Assembly (NCBI GenBank): GCA_028386065.3
Contig: JAKUCV010005600.1
Span: 230,379 to 294,378 of the forward strand
Direction of reading: 5' to 3'
Source of the DNA: Turnera subulata
Lineage: Eukaryota; Streptophyta; Magnoliopsida; Malpighiales; Passifloraceae
Length of the DNA stretch: 64,000 nt
Shown here in pieces: positions 55,901-64,000 of this stretch (positions within the stretch are counted from its first letter, which is position 1; the number at the start of each line of letters is the position of its first letter). The notes under the pieces were generated by a model. That model had not been told where the DNA came from, ran no database searches, and saw nothing but the letters and a program-made list of their open reading frames with translations. Position numbers and translations under genes: made by a program.

Positions 55901-58037
55901 TTCTAGTCAACTCCATAGCCGTCATGCAAGAAGGATTAAAATGTATCATACACACTCAGAATCTCATCCAAGTAGTGAACATACAAATTCTTAAATCTGA
56001 AACCAAGAAAAATAATCAAGGATGTGAAAACAGCACCAAATAAGAGCAGTCATGGTGGAAGAATTGGCTGTTTCAACAATTTTGCCACTAATAATGCAGC
56101 ACGAAAACATGTATACAACAATTCAGCCAGCTAGGCTCATTGATGTGCAATATGGAAATATCTCAAACTCGGCAGTAACCAAGAACAAGAGTGGACTCAG
56201 CTCTGCGCATGGCAGAAGCACAACCATGATAACTTAATCAAGTACCAATGGGATTAGACTAAAAAATTAGTCCACTCTGAGAATCAACTAGCAAAGCTCC
56301 AAAATCATTTTTTTTAGAACAAAATGAGCTGACTGGTCAATAAGGGAAATGACAATACCTCAAAGTTAAGCCAACCCAAAAAAACCAGCTTTGAAAGGAT
56401 CCAAAACGTGTCAATGGTCTCAATGAATGGTATCTTTCAGGAAATTAAGGTCTTATGCACGTAAATTTCATGCACTAGGAATGAACAGCAAGAGTAAGGT
56501 CAGTTACGAGATACAAAGCTTAATTAGCAGTAGGTCAAAAGGTAATACCTAGCATGGAAAGAATAGCACCAATAATAGTGTGAATCATATTCTTCTAACT
56601 CGTGAGAAATGGTACACTCTAAATCTAAAAATCATAATCTATTACCAAGGGAAAAATAAAAACCTACAGACGATGGTATCAGTGCAGGCTTCATTCTGGA
56701 AATAGGAAGGCTCCAAGGATAAAGTTGACCATAGATCAAGATACATTATTTTTTTCTTTCCTTCACCTCCACAACATTGTACTAAGTCATAATTATATGT
56801 GTCCTTATAGCGCTCCACCAAATTATAGTTGCGCATAGTTTAAATTAACAAAATTTGGTATCAAAATCTCCACACAGCTAGAGTTATTTGGCAATGAAGG
56901 AAAATTATACAAAAACTACAAAGGAAAAGTGTCTATTTTCCTTAAACAAAAATAACAAGTATTCTTATCCAAAAAAAAAATTAAAAGAAAAAAAAATGAA
57001 AAAGAAAAACAGGTCCTATGTCTGTCAGAAGCACTATGGTCTGAAAGATAAAAGTACAGGAATGAGAGAAAGACAAATATAGTCGACCTATAACTCTCTC
57101 TTGTATATCGCCCTAAAAAAGAAAGGGAAACACGCAAAAGATTGAACAGAATTGCACAGCACACGACTCTGCTCAACCATCTTCCGCATCTTGTTCTCTC
57201 TCCATGTAACTGAACAAAAGGCCATCAGGGACTTCTCAAGCACCAGCAGTTCTTCTCTGCAAATAAAGTCCCCTTCACTTCCTTTCCATCTCAAGGCTCA
57301 CTCTGTACCATATAACTTTCCATTCATAACTTTAGCTTCACACAGAATTTTCCACACAATCAAAGAGAGAGACAGACAGACAGGCATACAAGACAGACCT
57401 CTGTCCTCAAGAGGATGAAGGGAATCTTCAAAGAAAAAAAAAAAAAAAAACAAAAGCTTCGGAGCAAAAGCCTATGAATGTGTCACAGTAAGTCAGGTGT
57501 CCAGCCATGCTAGATGGCTTTGCCCAGCATTTTTTAGAAGGGCACTTCAGAGTCGACTGAACCGGACAACCAACCCCTTCCTGAATTTTCCTGTTAAACT
57601 GGCCCCTCTGATGTTGGGTTAATAACATTGCCTAGAAACAACTAATGGGTGCAAATCTGCATATAGTTAGAGTTTGCATTTTGCTGAATAAAAGCAACAT
57701 AAAGAAGGCAAAGAAGGGAGAAAATGTTACAATGGCAGCAGTAGAATAGATGTTATGTGCCAAATCAAGAAATGCAGGAGCAATCTCACAAATCTCATCA
57801 CCAAGATGATCACATCTCCTACAGTACAAACTGAAAATGATTCTTAAATTCCATAGTTGTGGCCTAGTTATAGCGGAAACAACAGAGGGCATCCAGGGAA
57901 GCAGAAAATCATCAATCATGCAGCTTACTGTTGAATACGTATTCAAAACCAAGGATACATTCAATGCTCTGTTGTGAGTTGTTGAGTTTTGATAGCTTCT
58001 CAGATAATATTTGTCCGTCGAAAACTTCGTTGCTCAT
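37970..58037 (-). CDS. RPRD1-like protein with CTD-interacting (CID) domain, seven coding exons
   Basis: The coding exons are 57959-58037, 55263-55510, 52964-53119, 52698-52854, 51406-51545, 51255-51290 and 37970-38860. They total 1707 nt (568 residues) with consistent phases. The N-terminus ([20 protein letters not shown]) and exon 2 ([48 protein letters not shown]) form a CID domain, about residue 1 to 135, ending [15 protein letters not shown]. This fold binds phosphorylated heptads of the RNA polymerase II C-terminal domain. A predicted coiled coil follows ([20 protein letters not shown] to [14 protein letters not shown]), the dimerisation region in RPRD1 proteins. The tail is rich in Pro and Gln, with a short polyglutamine and PPPPPLPP. 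A role in transcription and 3'-end processing is known for the family and inferred here. Intron 4 uses a GC donor; the last intron (38861-51254) holds three transposons. Confidence 0.92.
38035..38100 (-). repeat. short polyglutamine-coding stretch in the RPRD1-like tail
   Basis: CAA/CAG-type codons give seven consecutive glutamines and further Gln nearby ([10 protein letters not shown]). Mixed codons make it less prone to slippage than a pure triplet run. Confidence 0.8.
40999..41119 (+). mobile_element. tRNA-derived SINE with target-site duplication
   Basis: A box A (TAGCTCATTGG at 41013-41023) and a box B (GGTTCGAGTCC at about 41060) are spaced as in a tRNA promoter. A short tail ending in A-runs follows. 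CTGAGGTATCC (40988-40998) and TTGAGGTATCC (41120-41130) flank it as an 11-bp duplication with one mismatch. It lies in the last intron of the RPRD1-like gene. It is too short and too altered to be a tRNA gene. Confidence 0.65.
41329..42423. mobile_element. non-autonomous hAT-type DNA transposon, 1.1 kb
   Basis: The terminal inverted repeats are TAGGGGTGAGCAAA at 41329 and TTTGCTCACCCCTA ending 42423. The 8-bp target duplication AAAATAAT is perfect on both sides (41321-41328, 42424-42431), as in hAT elements. Near both ends many CCGATA/TATCGG and CGGTAC words form subterminal repeats. The interior (41600-42260) has a pyrimidine-rich leader-like stretch and open frames without a transposase match. 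It sits in the last intron of the RPRD1-like gene. Confidence 0.88.
44038..44320 (+). repeat. 5' LTR of the chromovirus-type element
   Basis: 283 bp with TG...CA ends. A TATA box (TTATATAA) lies near 44190. GAGTC precedes it. Confidence 0.93.
44323..44334 (+). other. primer-binding site of the chromovirus-type element
   Basis: TGGTAGCGGAGC, two bases after the 5' LTR. Confidence 0.7.
44353..45443 (+). pseudogene. Gag of the chromovirus-type element, one frame break
   Basis: The start ATG at 44353 follows the primer-binding site. An N-terminal coiled coil ([17 protein letters not shown]) and a linker precede the gag capsid-like domain ([45 protein letters not shown]). A break near 45120 moves the frame; the text resumes as [12 protein letters not shown] zinc knuckle, [14 protein letters not shown], lies at 45373-45415. 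Gag would form the particle that packages element RNA. Confidence 0.85.
45440..46599 (+). pseudogene. Pol part 1: protease and first half of reverse transcriptase
   Basis: The frame continues after a second shift just past the zinc knuckle. The aspartic protease active site, [12 protein letters not shown], is near 45620. The RT begins near 46170 with [11 protein letters not shown] and shows [39 protein letters not shown] and [13 protein letters not shown]. The frame stops at 46597-46599, where a 1-2-nt indel separates it from the rest of the RT. Confidence 0.88.
46596..47510 (+). pseudogene. Pol part 2: rest of reverse transcriptase and RNase H
   Basis: It opens with the FDDILVY catalytic motif (about 46640-46660), where the family usually has YxDD or FDD. 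The thumb region follows ([32 protein letters not shown]). The RNase H domain has [41 protein letters not shown] and VVADALSRR. An in-frame TAG at 47508-47510 interrupts the polyprotein before the integrase. Confidence 0.9.
47511..48909 (+). pseudogene. Pol part 3: integrase with C-terminal chromodomain, one frame break
   Basis: The HHCC zinc-binding region ([19 protein letters not shown]), the DDE core ([34 protein letters not shown]) and the [10 protein letters not shown] motif are present. A 1-nt insertion near 48660 shifts the frame, which otherwise runs to 48710. The correct end continues in the next frame as [10 protein letters not shown] and a chromodomain ([20 protein letters not shown]) to TAG at 48907-48909. 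Chromodomains steer insertion of such elements to marked chromatin. Confidence 0.88.
49051..49064 (+). other. polypurine tract of the chromovirus-type element
   Basis: AAGGGGAGAATAGT directly before the 3' LTR. Confidence 0.8.
49065..49356 (+). repeat. 3' LTR of the chromovirus-type element
   Basis: 292 bp. It differs from the 5' LTR mainly by an extra CCTCTCCTT-like 9-nt stretch near 49315-49325. GAGTC follows it. Confidence 0.93.
52343..52439 (-). other. splice-bounded open segment in an RPRD1-like intron
   Basis: On the minus strand an acceptor (AACAG before 52439) and a donor (GTATG after 52343) bound 97 nt. It reads openly as [18 protein letters not shown] and onward for 32 codons. Its length and phase do not fit between exons 4 and 5, which join perfectly without it. 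It could be an alternative or poison exon, or chance. Confidence 0.35.
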
Positions 58038-59300
58038 CCTTCCACTTTACCACTTACCACACATCCCACGTATATCCCTGTATTCATGAAAGAAGCAAAG
58101 CAAAATGTATTAGACACAGTCATGAAAATTCAAAACAACAGTTAGGTGTAGAAAGAAAAAAGGTAAAACTTCTCGCCTTTGTTAAAGGGTCCTCAACAAA
58201 AATTGCGTAGAGAACGTTAAACTGCTCTACCATCCAACTCAAGTTAGAGTTGACAATGAATATGACTACATCATTCCGCATAGCTTCCACAATAAAAACA
58301 TGGATAATAGCTTCTACGGATGCTTGTCTTACCTCACAAATAGACAGTCCCAACCTTTCAAGGAAGTTTTTTTTCTCTGCACTAACTGCAGAAAAACCTG
58401 GGAACAAGAAAGGAAATTTGATGAGAGCCAATAATGATGGAAGAATATCTAACTCCATCCTGAAGCAAAAGGCCGCAGGACTGGTAGAAGGCAAGGAATA
58501 CCTAACCTCAAGCCACGTAACAATCCGGAAGCCTTTCAAGTTTTTGGAATTCCTGAAAAAAATTAATCTTCAGTGAGGAAATGAACTAGACAACTGAAAT
58601 ATCTTTTACAGGAAACAAGCATCCAGAGAGCATCCAAATCATTTGGAGGAAAAGATCATCACAAAGTAATCACGAGTAGCAAATACTCGTAGCTGAAACC
58701 CCAACACTTTGGCTTTTGTAATCATAAATAAATAACACAATGAAAGCTTGAAGTTATAGACAGCGAACTACTGTTTTATCTGACACTCTTCTCTGTTTGA
58801 CTTGTGTTTTTATTTGTTTTCATAAATAAAGCAAATTAGTGTTCATTAAGGTCGGGGTTAACCCAAATGCCACTAATTAAGCATCTAGTAAGAGTAAGTA
58901 AAGCAGAGTTTAGAGACAGGAATTTGCTCTCTTTTTAGGTTTACGCGTTAACCAAACAGTAGCTTAGGGTTTTTGACGCTCAGGAGTCAAGAAAGAAAGA
59001 AGGAAAAAAAAAAAAACACAAGAAGAGAAGAGAAGCTAACTAAGAAATTCAACCAAGAAATTGAACGTTGGAGTGTGGGATTTTACCTGGGAGAAGCGAA
59101 TTGGAGAGTCAGGCTTTGAGGAGTGAGATTTCCCAAACAAGGAAAAAAAAAAAAAAGAAAGAAAACCCTAGAAATTGAAATTCTGAGGTTTTTATTTTCG
59201 TCTTTTGGGTTTTTTTGACCTGTTTGTGTAAATTAGGGCTAGAGAGAGAGAAGCGGAGCACTGTAGAGTAGCGAGAGAGAGAGAGAGAGAGAGAGAGAGG
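58038..59300 (-). promoter_or_regulatory. 5' UTR exons and leader introns of the RPRD1-like gene
   Basis: The ATG exon starts at 58077 after an acceptor (AATACAG). A first leader exon ends at 59087 with a good donor (CCCAG followed by GTAAAA). At least one more spliced leader exon could lie between (for example 58323-58375 or 58504-58551, both with AG and GT borders). The first exon or promoter holds a (GA)n run at 59273-59299. The transcription start near 59300 is inferred. Confidence 0.5.
59273..59299. repeat. (GA)n microsatellite at the start of the RPRD1-like gene
   Basis: About 13 GA units, read as (TC)n on the transcribed strand. Comparable to the run upstream of the ELMO gene (7419-7455). 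Confidence 0.93.
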
Positions 59301-59976
59301 TCGGAAGGGAGGGAGGACGTGGCGAGAGGGTTACCGGTAGATCCAAGGTGATGGTGAACTTTGGGGCCAATTTTAAGTGACTACGTTTCGAAATGCTAAT
59401 TATATCTTATCTAGGCAGGGAAAAAATTATATCTTATTACATTTTTTTGGGTACATTTTTAAATTTATTTATATTGAAGGAGTATGGAAAAATCATGTTA
59501 ATTTCTTATAAAACCAAATCAAAATTATTTTAAGAAATTTTAATTATTTTTCAAAAATTGTGATTTGTTTTTCTTAGATATCTGCAATTAGCATATCTTC
59601 AATCACCAGCACTAAAAAAAAGATAAGATTTGTTCTTGATGTTATTATTAATTTCGACATTTCCGATACACAATAAATGTATTAGATCTAAAGAGGAAAG
59701 ATTTGCAAAATTGTGAAACAAAATGCCAGATCTAGGTACCTATTATTAGTGTCTTATGGAAAACAATTAGATATGACAGTCTTGTGTAAAAGCTAATAAT
59801 TTTTCAACAAATACCAATTTTGCAAAAGACCATCGCGAACATTAGTTGTCACTGATGAAGATTCCTAGCTATACTATCACACCAAAAGAAATCATCACAC
59901 AACAACCTTTGATGATGATGATCATAATTTCATTCCTTGTAACTATAGGCCCATATGGCTAAGACGGGGTGAATTA
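59301..59976. other. upstream region of the RPRD1-like gene
   Basis: AT-rich DNA with no gene or clear repeat. It lies between the presumed transcription start and the LTR element to the right. Confidence 0.4.
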
Positions 59977-60475
59977 TGTCACGACCCCGGAATCCTAGTG
60001 GGCATAGGAGTTCGAATTGGGTTGGGACACTACCTTGGTTGTATGGTAGGAATCCTAGTATAGCTAGGAGTAGCTAACATAGTTGTACAAGGATTGGAAT
60101 TGGGCTTAGCTAACCCAAGTCCATGGGTTTGTGTGGGGGTTAAGTAAACCGAGTTTGAGTAGGACTAGGATTACTTAACACTGTCAAACTAGGAGAGAGC
60201 CTTGCGGTACCTATATAAATAGGATGCGTGAGGGGGAGTCTCTGGGCGTGTGGGTTGTTGTTGTAAACGTTGGTTCTTTTATAATAATAGTTACACGAGT
60301 ATTCTCCCAATCCTTTATTCTTGTCTATGTTCTTTATTCGTTAATTCCCTTTATTGTTGTTCCTTCTCTTCTCTTTGGTGTGTTTGAAGCTTATAGGCTG
60401 AACAAGTAAGCTTGAGGCTTGCTTGTGCCGCACGGGGGTGTTCTATCCGTTGCGCAACACTCTGACCCCGTGACA
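59977..60475 (+). repeat. 5' LTR of the non-autonomous element
   Basis: 499 bp. A TATA box, CTATATAAATAG, lies near 60209. The end TGACA is followed by the primer-binding site. Confidence 0.92.
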
Positions 60476-60477
60476 AG

Positions 60478-60489
60478 TGGTAGCGGAGC
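60478..60489 (+). other. primer-binding site of the non-autonomous element
   Basis: TGGTAGCGGAGC, two bases after the LTR. Identical to the one at 44323. Confidence 0.7.
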
Positions 60490-60528
60490 AAAAAGGTTTT
60501 ATTCGCGGAATTCTGGTGCTGTTGGGGG

Positions 60529-60780
60529 GCGCTTCTGGGCGCGCCAACGACTGAGCCTGGGTGCGCTTCTGGGCGTGCCAACGACTGACCCTGGGTGCGC
60601 TTCTGGGCGCGCCAACGACCGAGCCTGGGTGCGCCGACGGGTGCGCTAACTGGTGTTTCTGGGTGCGCCGACGGGTGCGCTAACTGATGTTTCTGGGTGC
60701 GCCGACGGGTGCGCTAACTGGTGTTTCTGGGTGCGCCCACGGGTGCGCTAACTGCTGTTTCTGGGTGCGCCGACGGGTGC
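60529..60780. repeat. GC-rich 34-bp tandem repeats, two subtypes
   Basis: Three units of type A (GCGCTTCTGGGCGCGCCAAC..., starts 60529, 60563, 60597) pass into four full units of type B (GGGTGCGCCGACGGGTGCGC..., starts 60627, 60661, 60695, 60729) and a partial fifth. Both types have exactly 34-bp period and share the GGGTGCGC word, so B probably arose from A. Because 34 is not a multiple of 3, open frames through it are not likely to be protein repeats. Confidence 0.92.
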
Positions 60781-61482
60781 TGGTGGGCACTGGAATTGGG
60801 CTGATTGGCGTGGTTTGGTTGTGGCTGGAAGGTCGACTTAAACTAAATAAAAAAGTGTTTTTATTTGTTTGTGTTGGTCGACTTTGTGGTTTTGGAGGAG
60901 GGTTTTTTGCGCGAATAATACTTGCTGGTTGGTGACTCTCAAGGACGATTTTGTGACTCTTCTCAAGGGAGGAGAGGTGCTGGGTGCTGTTGACTTTAGC
61001 AAGGGTGCTGTTGTCGACTTTGGCGAAGGAACGCAAGTTTTTATTCGTGGGAGATCAAGGCTTGGGGGCGGCTGTATTGGCTATTCGCTTTTGCTGCTGC
61101 TCGCGCAAGAAGATCTCTGTACGCGAAGGAAGCTTGCTGGTTGAGGACTTCTAATTTTCTGCACCAATCGACTCAAGCAAACACAAGGAAGGAAGTACGG
61201 AAGCGTTGGACAGAGTGGAGCTTGCTGGTTTTCAGGTTTGGCTTTTTACGCTATAAAAGTCTGACTCTTGTTGGTGGGCTTGCTGCTGTGTTTATTTTTG
61301 TGCTTGCCGATTGTGAAGGGCTGCTTGGTTTTGTCAATTGGAGTTGTGTGGATTAATTGGAGTTTCTGTTCCTTTGGCACCTACACACTTGTTTGTCTTT
61401 GATTGTTGCTATTTGGTTGACTATTTCACTTTGAGGTAGCCGTATCTTTTGTTGGTGGACTTCAAAGGTACGTTGGGAGCTA

Positions 61483-61983
61483 TTGGGTGTTTTAGTTGGC
61501 TTTGCTCTTGGTTTTATACCACCATTCACACACATGTTTCTTGGAGCTTCTTCTTTGTTTTCTCTGGATTGCTTTGGTTTGGATGTGACCATGATTGGCA
61601 AGGTTGTTGGGAGTGCGTTGATGCAATTGCCTTGTTGGGTGTTCGGTGTCAAGCATTATTGGACTGTTGGTGCGAACTCGGAGGATGGGCGAGCTGATCA
61701 GGTGCGATTAGGTGCTTGTGATGTACCGTTGGGACGTGCCGATGCGATTGGCAAGCTGATGGGTACGCAATCGGACAGAATTGGCCAGCGATGCACAGGC
61801 TGTACACGCAGAGGGCGTGAACAGTGCACAGAGGGTGCGCACTTTGGACACGGGCAGCACACGGATGACTCACACAACGGGGAGGCTGACTACGGACTTT
61901 CTGTGCAATTTCTCATGGACAATTCCAGCGGTAAAATTGTACCTTTTGGACATCAATTGGCGGAGGAAGGACAGGTTCGGTGA
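61483..61983 (+). CDS. unrecognised ORF, interior of the non-autonomous element
   Basis: 166 codons. Hydrophobic at the start, then Gly- and charge-rich. No family recognised. It overlaps the next frame, so at most one of the two is used. It may be a chance frame in stop-poor, G-rich DNA. Confidence 0.2.
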   Translation: MGVLVGFALGFIPPFTHMFLGASSLFSLDCFGLDVTMIGKVVGSALMQLPCWVFGVKHYWTVGANSEDGRADQVRLGACDVPLGRADAIGKLMGTQSDRIGQRCTGCTRRGREQCTEGAHFGHGQHTDDSHNGEADYGLSVQFLMDNSSGKIVPFGHQLAEEGQVR

Positions 61984-62629
61984 ACCACTTTTCTCATTAC
62001 ACATGTTGCGTCAATTTTTGTTGCTTGGTGGGGGATCTTTTTACTTGCACTTTGATGGGAGTTGGAGGAATTCGGCACAAAGTTCTGGGGCTTTTCAAGG
62101 AGAAACATGGATGATTCTTGCGACAAGAGGAAGGGTAGATACAAGTGGGATGGCTTGTTCTTGGGGAAGACAGGTTGGATTTCTTGGTGCGTTGCGACAA
62201 GGTGACACATTCTTGGTGGTCTGTCATGGTTCAATGTTGAATAGAGTTTTGGCACTTGGGAAGAACTTTGGGCAGCAAGGTGTGGCAGAACTTTGTGGGC
62301 ATTCAAGTGATTCGGGTAACAAGGTCATAACTTGGGATGCTTTAGACAGAATGGCGCATTGCTTTGGTGTTCTTGTTGATTTGCTGCGGTGTAGGGAACT
62401 TCATGGTGAAGTGCACTTGGCACGCTTGGACAGATGCGTTGGGGATTTTGTTAGCACTCAAGAAGACTTTGGCTTGACGATAGAAAAGACAATGGATTGG
62501 AGATGTCGAATTGATATTGGTGGTTTTTGTGCTGATTACTTTGTTAGTGCGTGGTACATTGACAGGTTTTGGTGGAGGTTCGCTGCAAAGGTGTTTGCAA
62601 GCAACTCAAAGCGCATAAACACAAGTTGA
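61781..62629 (+). CDS. unrecognised 282-aa ORF, interior of the non-autonomous element
   Basis: Trp-, Gly- and Phe-rich, with no gag, protease or RT motif seen. It reads in the sense of the element. Its 3' end overlaps the next frame by 61 nt. No homologue is available in the window to test coding selection. Confidence 0.25.
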   Translation: MASDAQAVHAEGVNSAQRVRTLDTGSTRMTHTTGRLTTDFLCNFSWTIPAVKLYLLDINWRRKDRFGEPLFSLHMLRQFLLLGGGSFYLHFDGSWRNSAQSSGAFQGETWMILATRGRVDTSGMACSWGRQVGFLGALRQGDTFLVVCHGSMLNRVLALGKNFGQQGVAELCGHSSDSGNKVITWDALDRMAHCFGVLVDLLRCRELHGEVHLARLDRCVGDFVSTQEDFGLTIEKTMDWRCRIDIGGFCADYFVSAWYIDRFWWRFAAKVFASNSKRINTS

Positions 62630-63603
62630 CAAGGGAGAATGCAACTCATTCGAGGAGGAGTGTTTATCATGGATGCGAAGGACATTGTGGTAACGATGTT
62701 GGGTGCAGCAATACATGGTGGCCTGATGGGGCAGACACTCAAGACAACTCCAAGATTGAGGTACCAACAATGGAGCCGAGGAGTGGTTCAAGATCGGAGG
62801 TACAACCTGATTGCAAGGGTGCGATTGGGCAATCTTCATTCACAAAGGACTGTGATGTCTTAGGTGGTGGAGAGAGCAGCGCGAGTTGCACATCAACTGC
62901 GGAGTCGAGGAAAAGGCAAAGCAAAGGTGACAACGAGCTATTACCAAGGGAGGCATGTGCAATGGCCGAGTCTTATGAAAGAGGAGGCACAGTTGTGGAC
63001 ATGATGCTTGGGCTGCTACTACCAAGGGAGGCATGTGCATCGGCCAAATCGTATGGAAGAAAAGGCAGAGGTGTGGACATGATGTTTGGTTTACGGTGTA
63101 AAAACTTACATCGTATGTGCGAGTTTCCGAGGAGGTATACACTTGCAAGGAGATTGCGAGACAGGGAGTATACACTTGCTGTAGGGATGCGAGACATTTG
63201 TTATCACATTTGTTCCGAGGATGGCTTAGCACAAGGGTACGTTTTCAGCAAGGAGACGGGTTCGAAGAAGACGGTTGGGGCCATGAGTTTGCTGGAGCAA
63301 CGGGATGGTACGCGTCGAGTGCACACACTTATTGGAAGTGGGGTACACACACTTGTTCGAGGTGGCGAGGATGCTAACCGAAGATCAAGAAGAATGGCTG
63401 AAGATTGGAGACCAATAGTGATCAAGGGCTGGTCATGGCATAATTGGAAGCACGATTTTGTTTCGAATGTTCAGTGGCTTGGCGACTTCAAGTGGAAGGA
63501 TTATCCATTGGCGAAGTGGAAGCGAGAACATCGAAAGAGACTATTCGAAGGTCGAGTAGCTGTGGTGCATCATCGGATTGCAACGAGGGCGTTGCAAGAT
63601 TAG
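62569..63603 (+). CDS. unrecognised 344-aa ORF with internal repeats, ending at the polypurine tract
   Basis: Sense orientation. The stop (63601-63603) lies directly before the 3' LTR primer region. A 78-bp (26-codon) direct duplication gives two copies of LPREACA...SY...GVDMM (from about 62942 and 63020). A second pair is YTLARRLRDR and YTLAVGMRD (63135-63190), a third VHTLIGSG and VHTLVRGG. The C-terminal part is basic and Trp-rich (WHNWKHDF, KWKREHRKRL). Unrecognised; the in-frame repeats mildly favour a real coding past. Confidence 0.35.
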   Translation: MVEVRCKGVCKQLKAHKHKLTRENATHSRRSVYHGCEGHCGNDVGCSNTWWPDGADTQDNSKIEVPTMEPRSGSRSEVQPDCKGAIGQSSFTKDCDVLGGGESSASCTSTAESRKRQSKGDNELLPREACAMAESYERGGTVVDMMLGLLLPREACASAKSYGRKGRGVDMMFGLRCKNLHRMCEFPRRYTLARRLRDREYTLAVGMRDICYHICSEDGLAQGYVFSKETGSKKTVGAMSLLEQRDGTRRVHTLIGSGVHTLVRGGEDANRRSRRMAEDWRPIVIKGWSWHNWKHDFVSNVQWLGDFKWKDYPLAKWKREHRKRLFEGRVAVVHHRIATRALQD

Positions 63604-63614
63604 GTGGTGGAGAA

Positions 63615-64000
63615 TGTCACGACCCCGGAATCCTAGTGGGCATAGGAGTTCGAATTGGGTTGGGACACTACCTTGGTTATATGGTAGGAATCCTAGTATG
63701 GCTAGGAGTAGCTAACCTAGTTGTACAAGGATTGGAATTGGGCTTAGCTAACCCAAGTCCATGGGTTTGTGTGGGGGTTAAGTAAACCGAGTTTGGGTAG
63801 GACTAGGATTACTTAACACTGTCAAACTAGGAGAGAGCCTTGCGGTACCTATATAAATAGGATGCGTGAGGGGGAGTCTCTGGGCGTGTGGGCTGTTGTT
63901 GTAAACGTTGGTTCTTTTATAATAATAGTTACACGAGTATTCTCCCAATCCTTTATTCTTGTCTATGTTCTTTATTCGTTAATTCCCTTTATTGTTGTTC
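63615..64000 (+). repeat. 3' LTR of the non-autonomous element, cut by the window edge
   Basis: The first 386 bp of the LTR, matching 59977-60362. Confidence 0.92.

Larger units (their letters stand above)
59977..64000 (+). mobile_element. non-autonomous LTR retrotransposon, right end outside the window
   Basis: A 499-bp LTR (59977-60475; TGTCACGACC...CCCGTGACA) recurs from 63615 to the window edge with about five differences over 386 bp (about 98.7% alike). A primer-binding site TGGTAGCGGAGC (60478-60489) and a purine-rich tract before the right LTR (TTAGGTGGTGGAGAA) fix the plus orientation. The 3.1-kb interior has no gag or pol motif, only unrecognised open frames and repeats. The left flank AATTA (59972-59976) should recur right of the window as the TSD. 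Confidence 0.88.

Noticed and set aside
57428..57964. Minus-strand frames near 57.4-58.0 kb as extra exons of the RPRD1-like gene.
   Set aside because: The start exon 57959-58037 joins in phase directly to 55263-55510. The other frames have no domain match and no fitting borders.
60351..60649. Overlapping GC-rich frames on both strands around 60.4-60.9 kb.
   Set aside because: They cross an LTR edge and a 34-bp tandem repeat whose period breaks the frame, so they are by-products.

Overview
This is nuclear DNA from a flowering plant, most likely a eudicot. The evidence is multi-exon genes with GT-AG introns that match plant protein families (MATE/DTX transporter, ELMO-domain protein, plant CID-domain protein), degenerate CCCTAAA telomere-type repeats, and dense plant-type transposons. 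There are no bacterial operons, CRISPR arrays or rRNA genes. The species cannot be determined from the window.

Layout. Position 220-953 (+) is the 3' end of a MATE transporter gene. Convergent with it, 1757-7175 (-) is a complete nine-coding-exon ELMO-domain gene with an intron in its 5' UTR. From 7.5 to 37 kb there is no host gene. This tract is a nest of transposons: a non-autonomous Helitron (8367-19824); inside it a Ty3/Gypsy-type LTR element in minus orientation with 3-kb LTRs (11070-19790, TSD TACCA); a 0.6-kb interstitial telomere-like tract; a LINE remnant; a Mutator-like MITE; a decayed Gypsy LTR; a decayed transposon-protein gene; and a Ty1/Copia-type element in minus orientation (30517-36512, TSD CTTTT), which interrupts an older AT-rich repeat array. 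Position 37970-58037 (-) is a seven-coding-exon gene for an RPRD1-like (CID domain) RNA polymerase II CTD-binding protein. Its last intron is 12.4 kb long and holds a tRNA-derived SINE, a 1.1-kb hAT-type element with perfect 8-bp TSDs, and a full-length but frameshifted chromodomain Gypsy element (44038-49356, TSD GAGTC). The window ends in a non-autonomous LTR element (59977 to beyond 64000).

Most notable observation. The Gypsy-type element at 11070-19790 and the Copia-type element at 30517-36512 are unrelated, yet both carry the same extra gene in antisense orientation. In both, this cargo lies between the 5' LTR and the (lost or decayed) pol. Each copy has its own TATA box about 100 nt upstream. 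The two copies differ mainly at synonymous sites, so the protein was probably selected. It joins an unrecognised N-terminal domain to a segment resembling the start of LINE-type endonucleases. Each copy is now broken by separate lesions. The Gypsy-type element has a second antisense gene-like unit (14275-14652) with its own TATA box, strong Kozak context, nuclear-localisation-like motifs and poly(A) signal. A second notable pattern is two families of short, arm-compensated hairpins with near-constant loops: TTCNR loops in the Copia element, and NRAC loops in the Gypsy LTRs.

Intron/exon structures were derived by hand from reading frame, splice dinucleotides and phase. They are internally consistent but not supported by transcripts.
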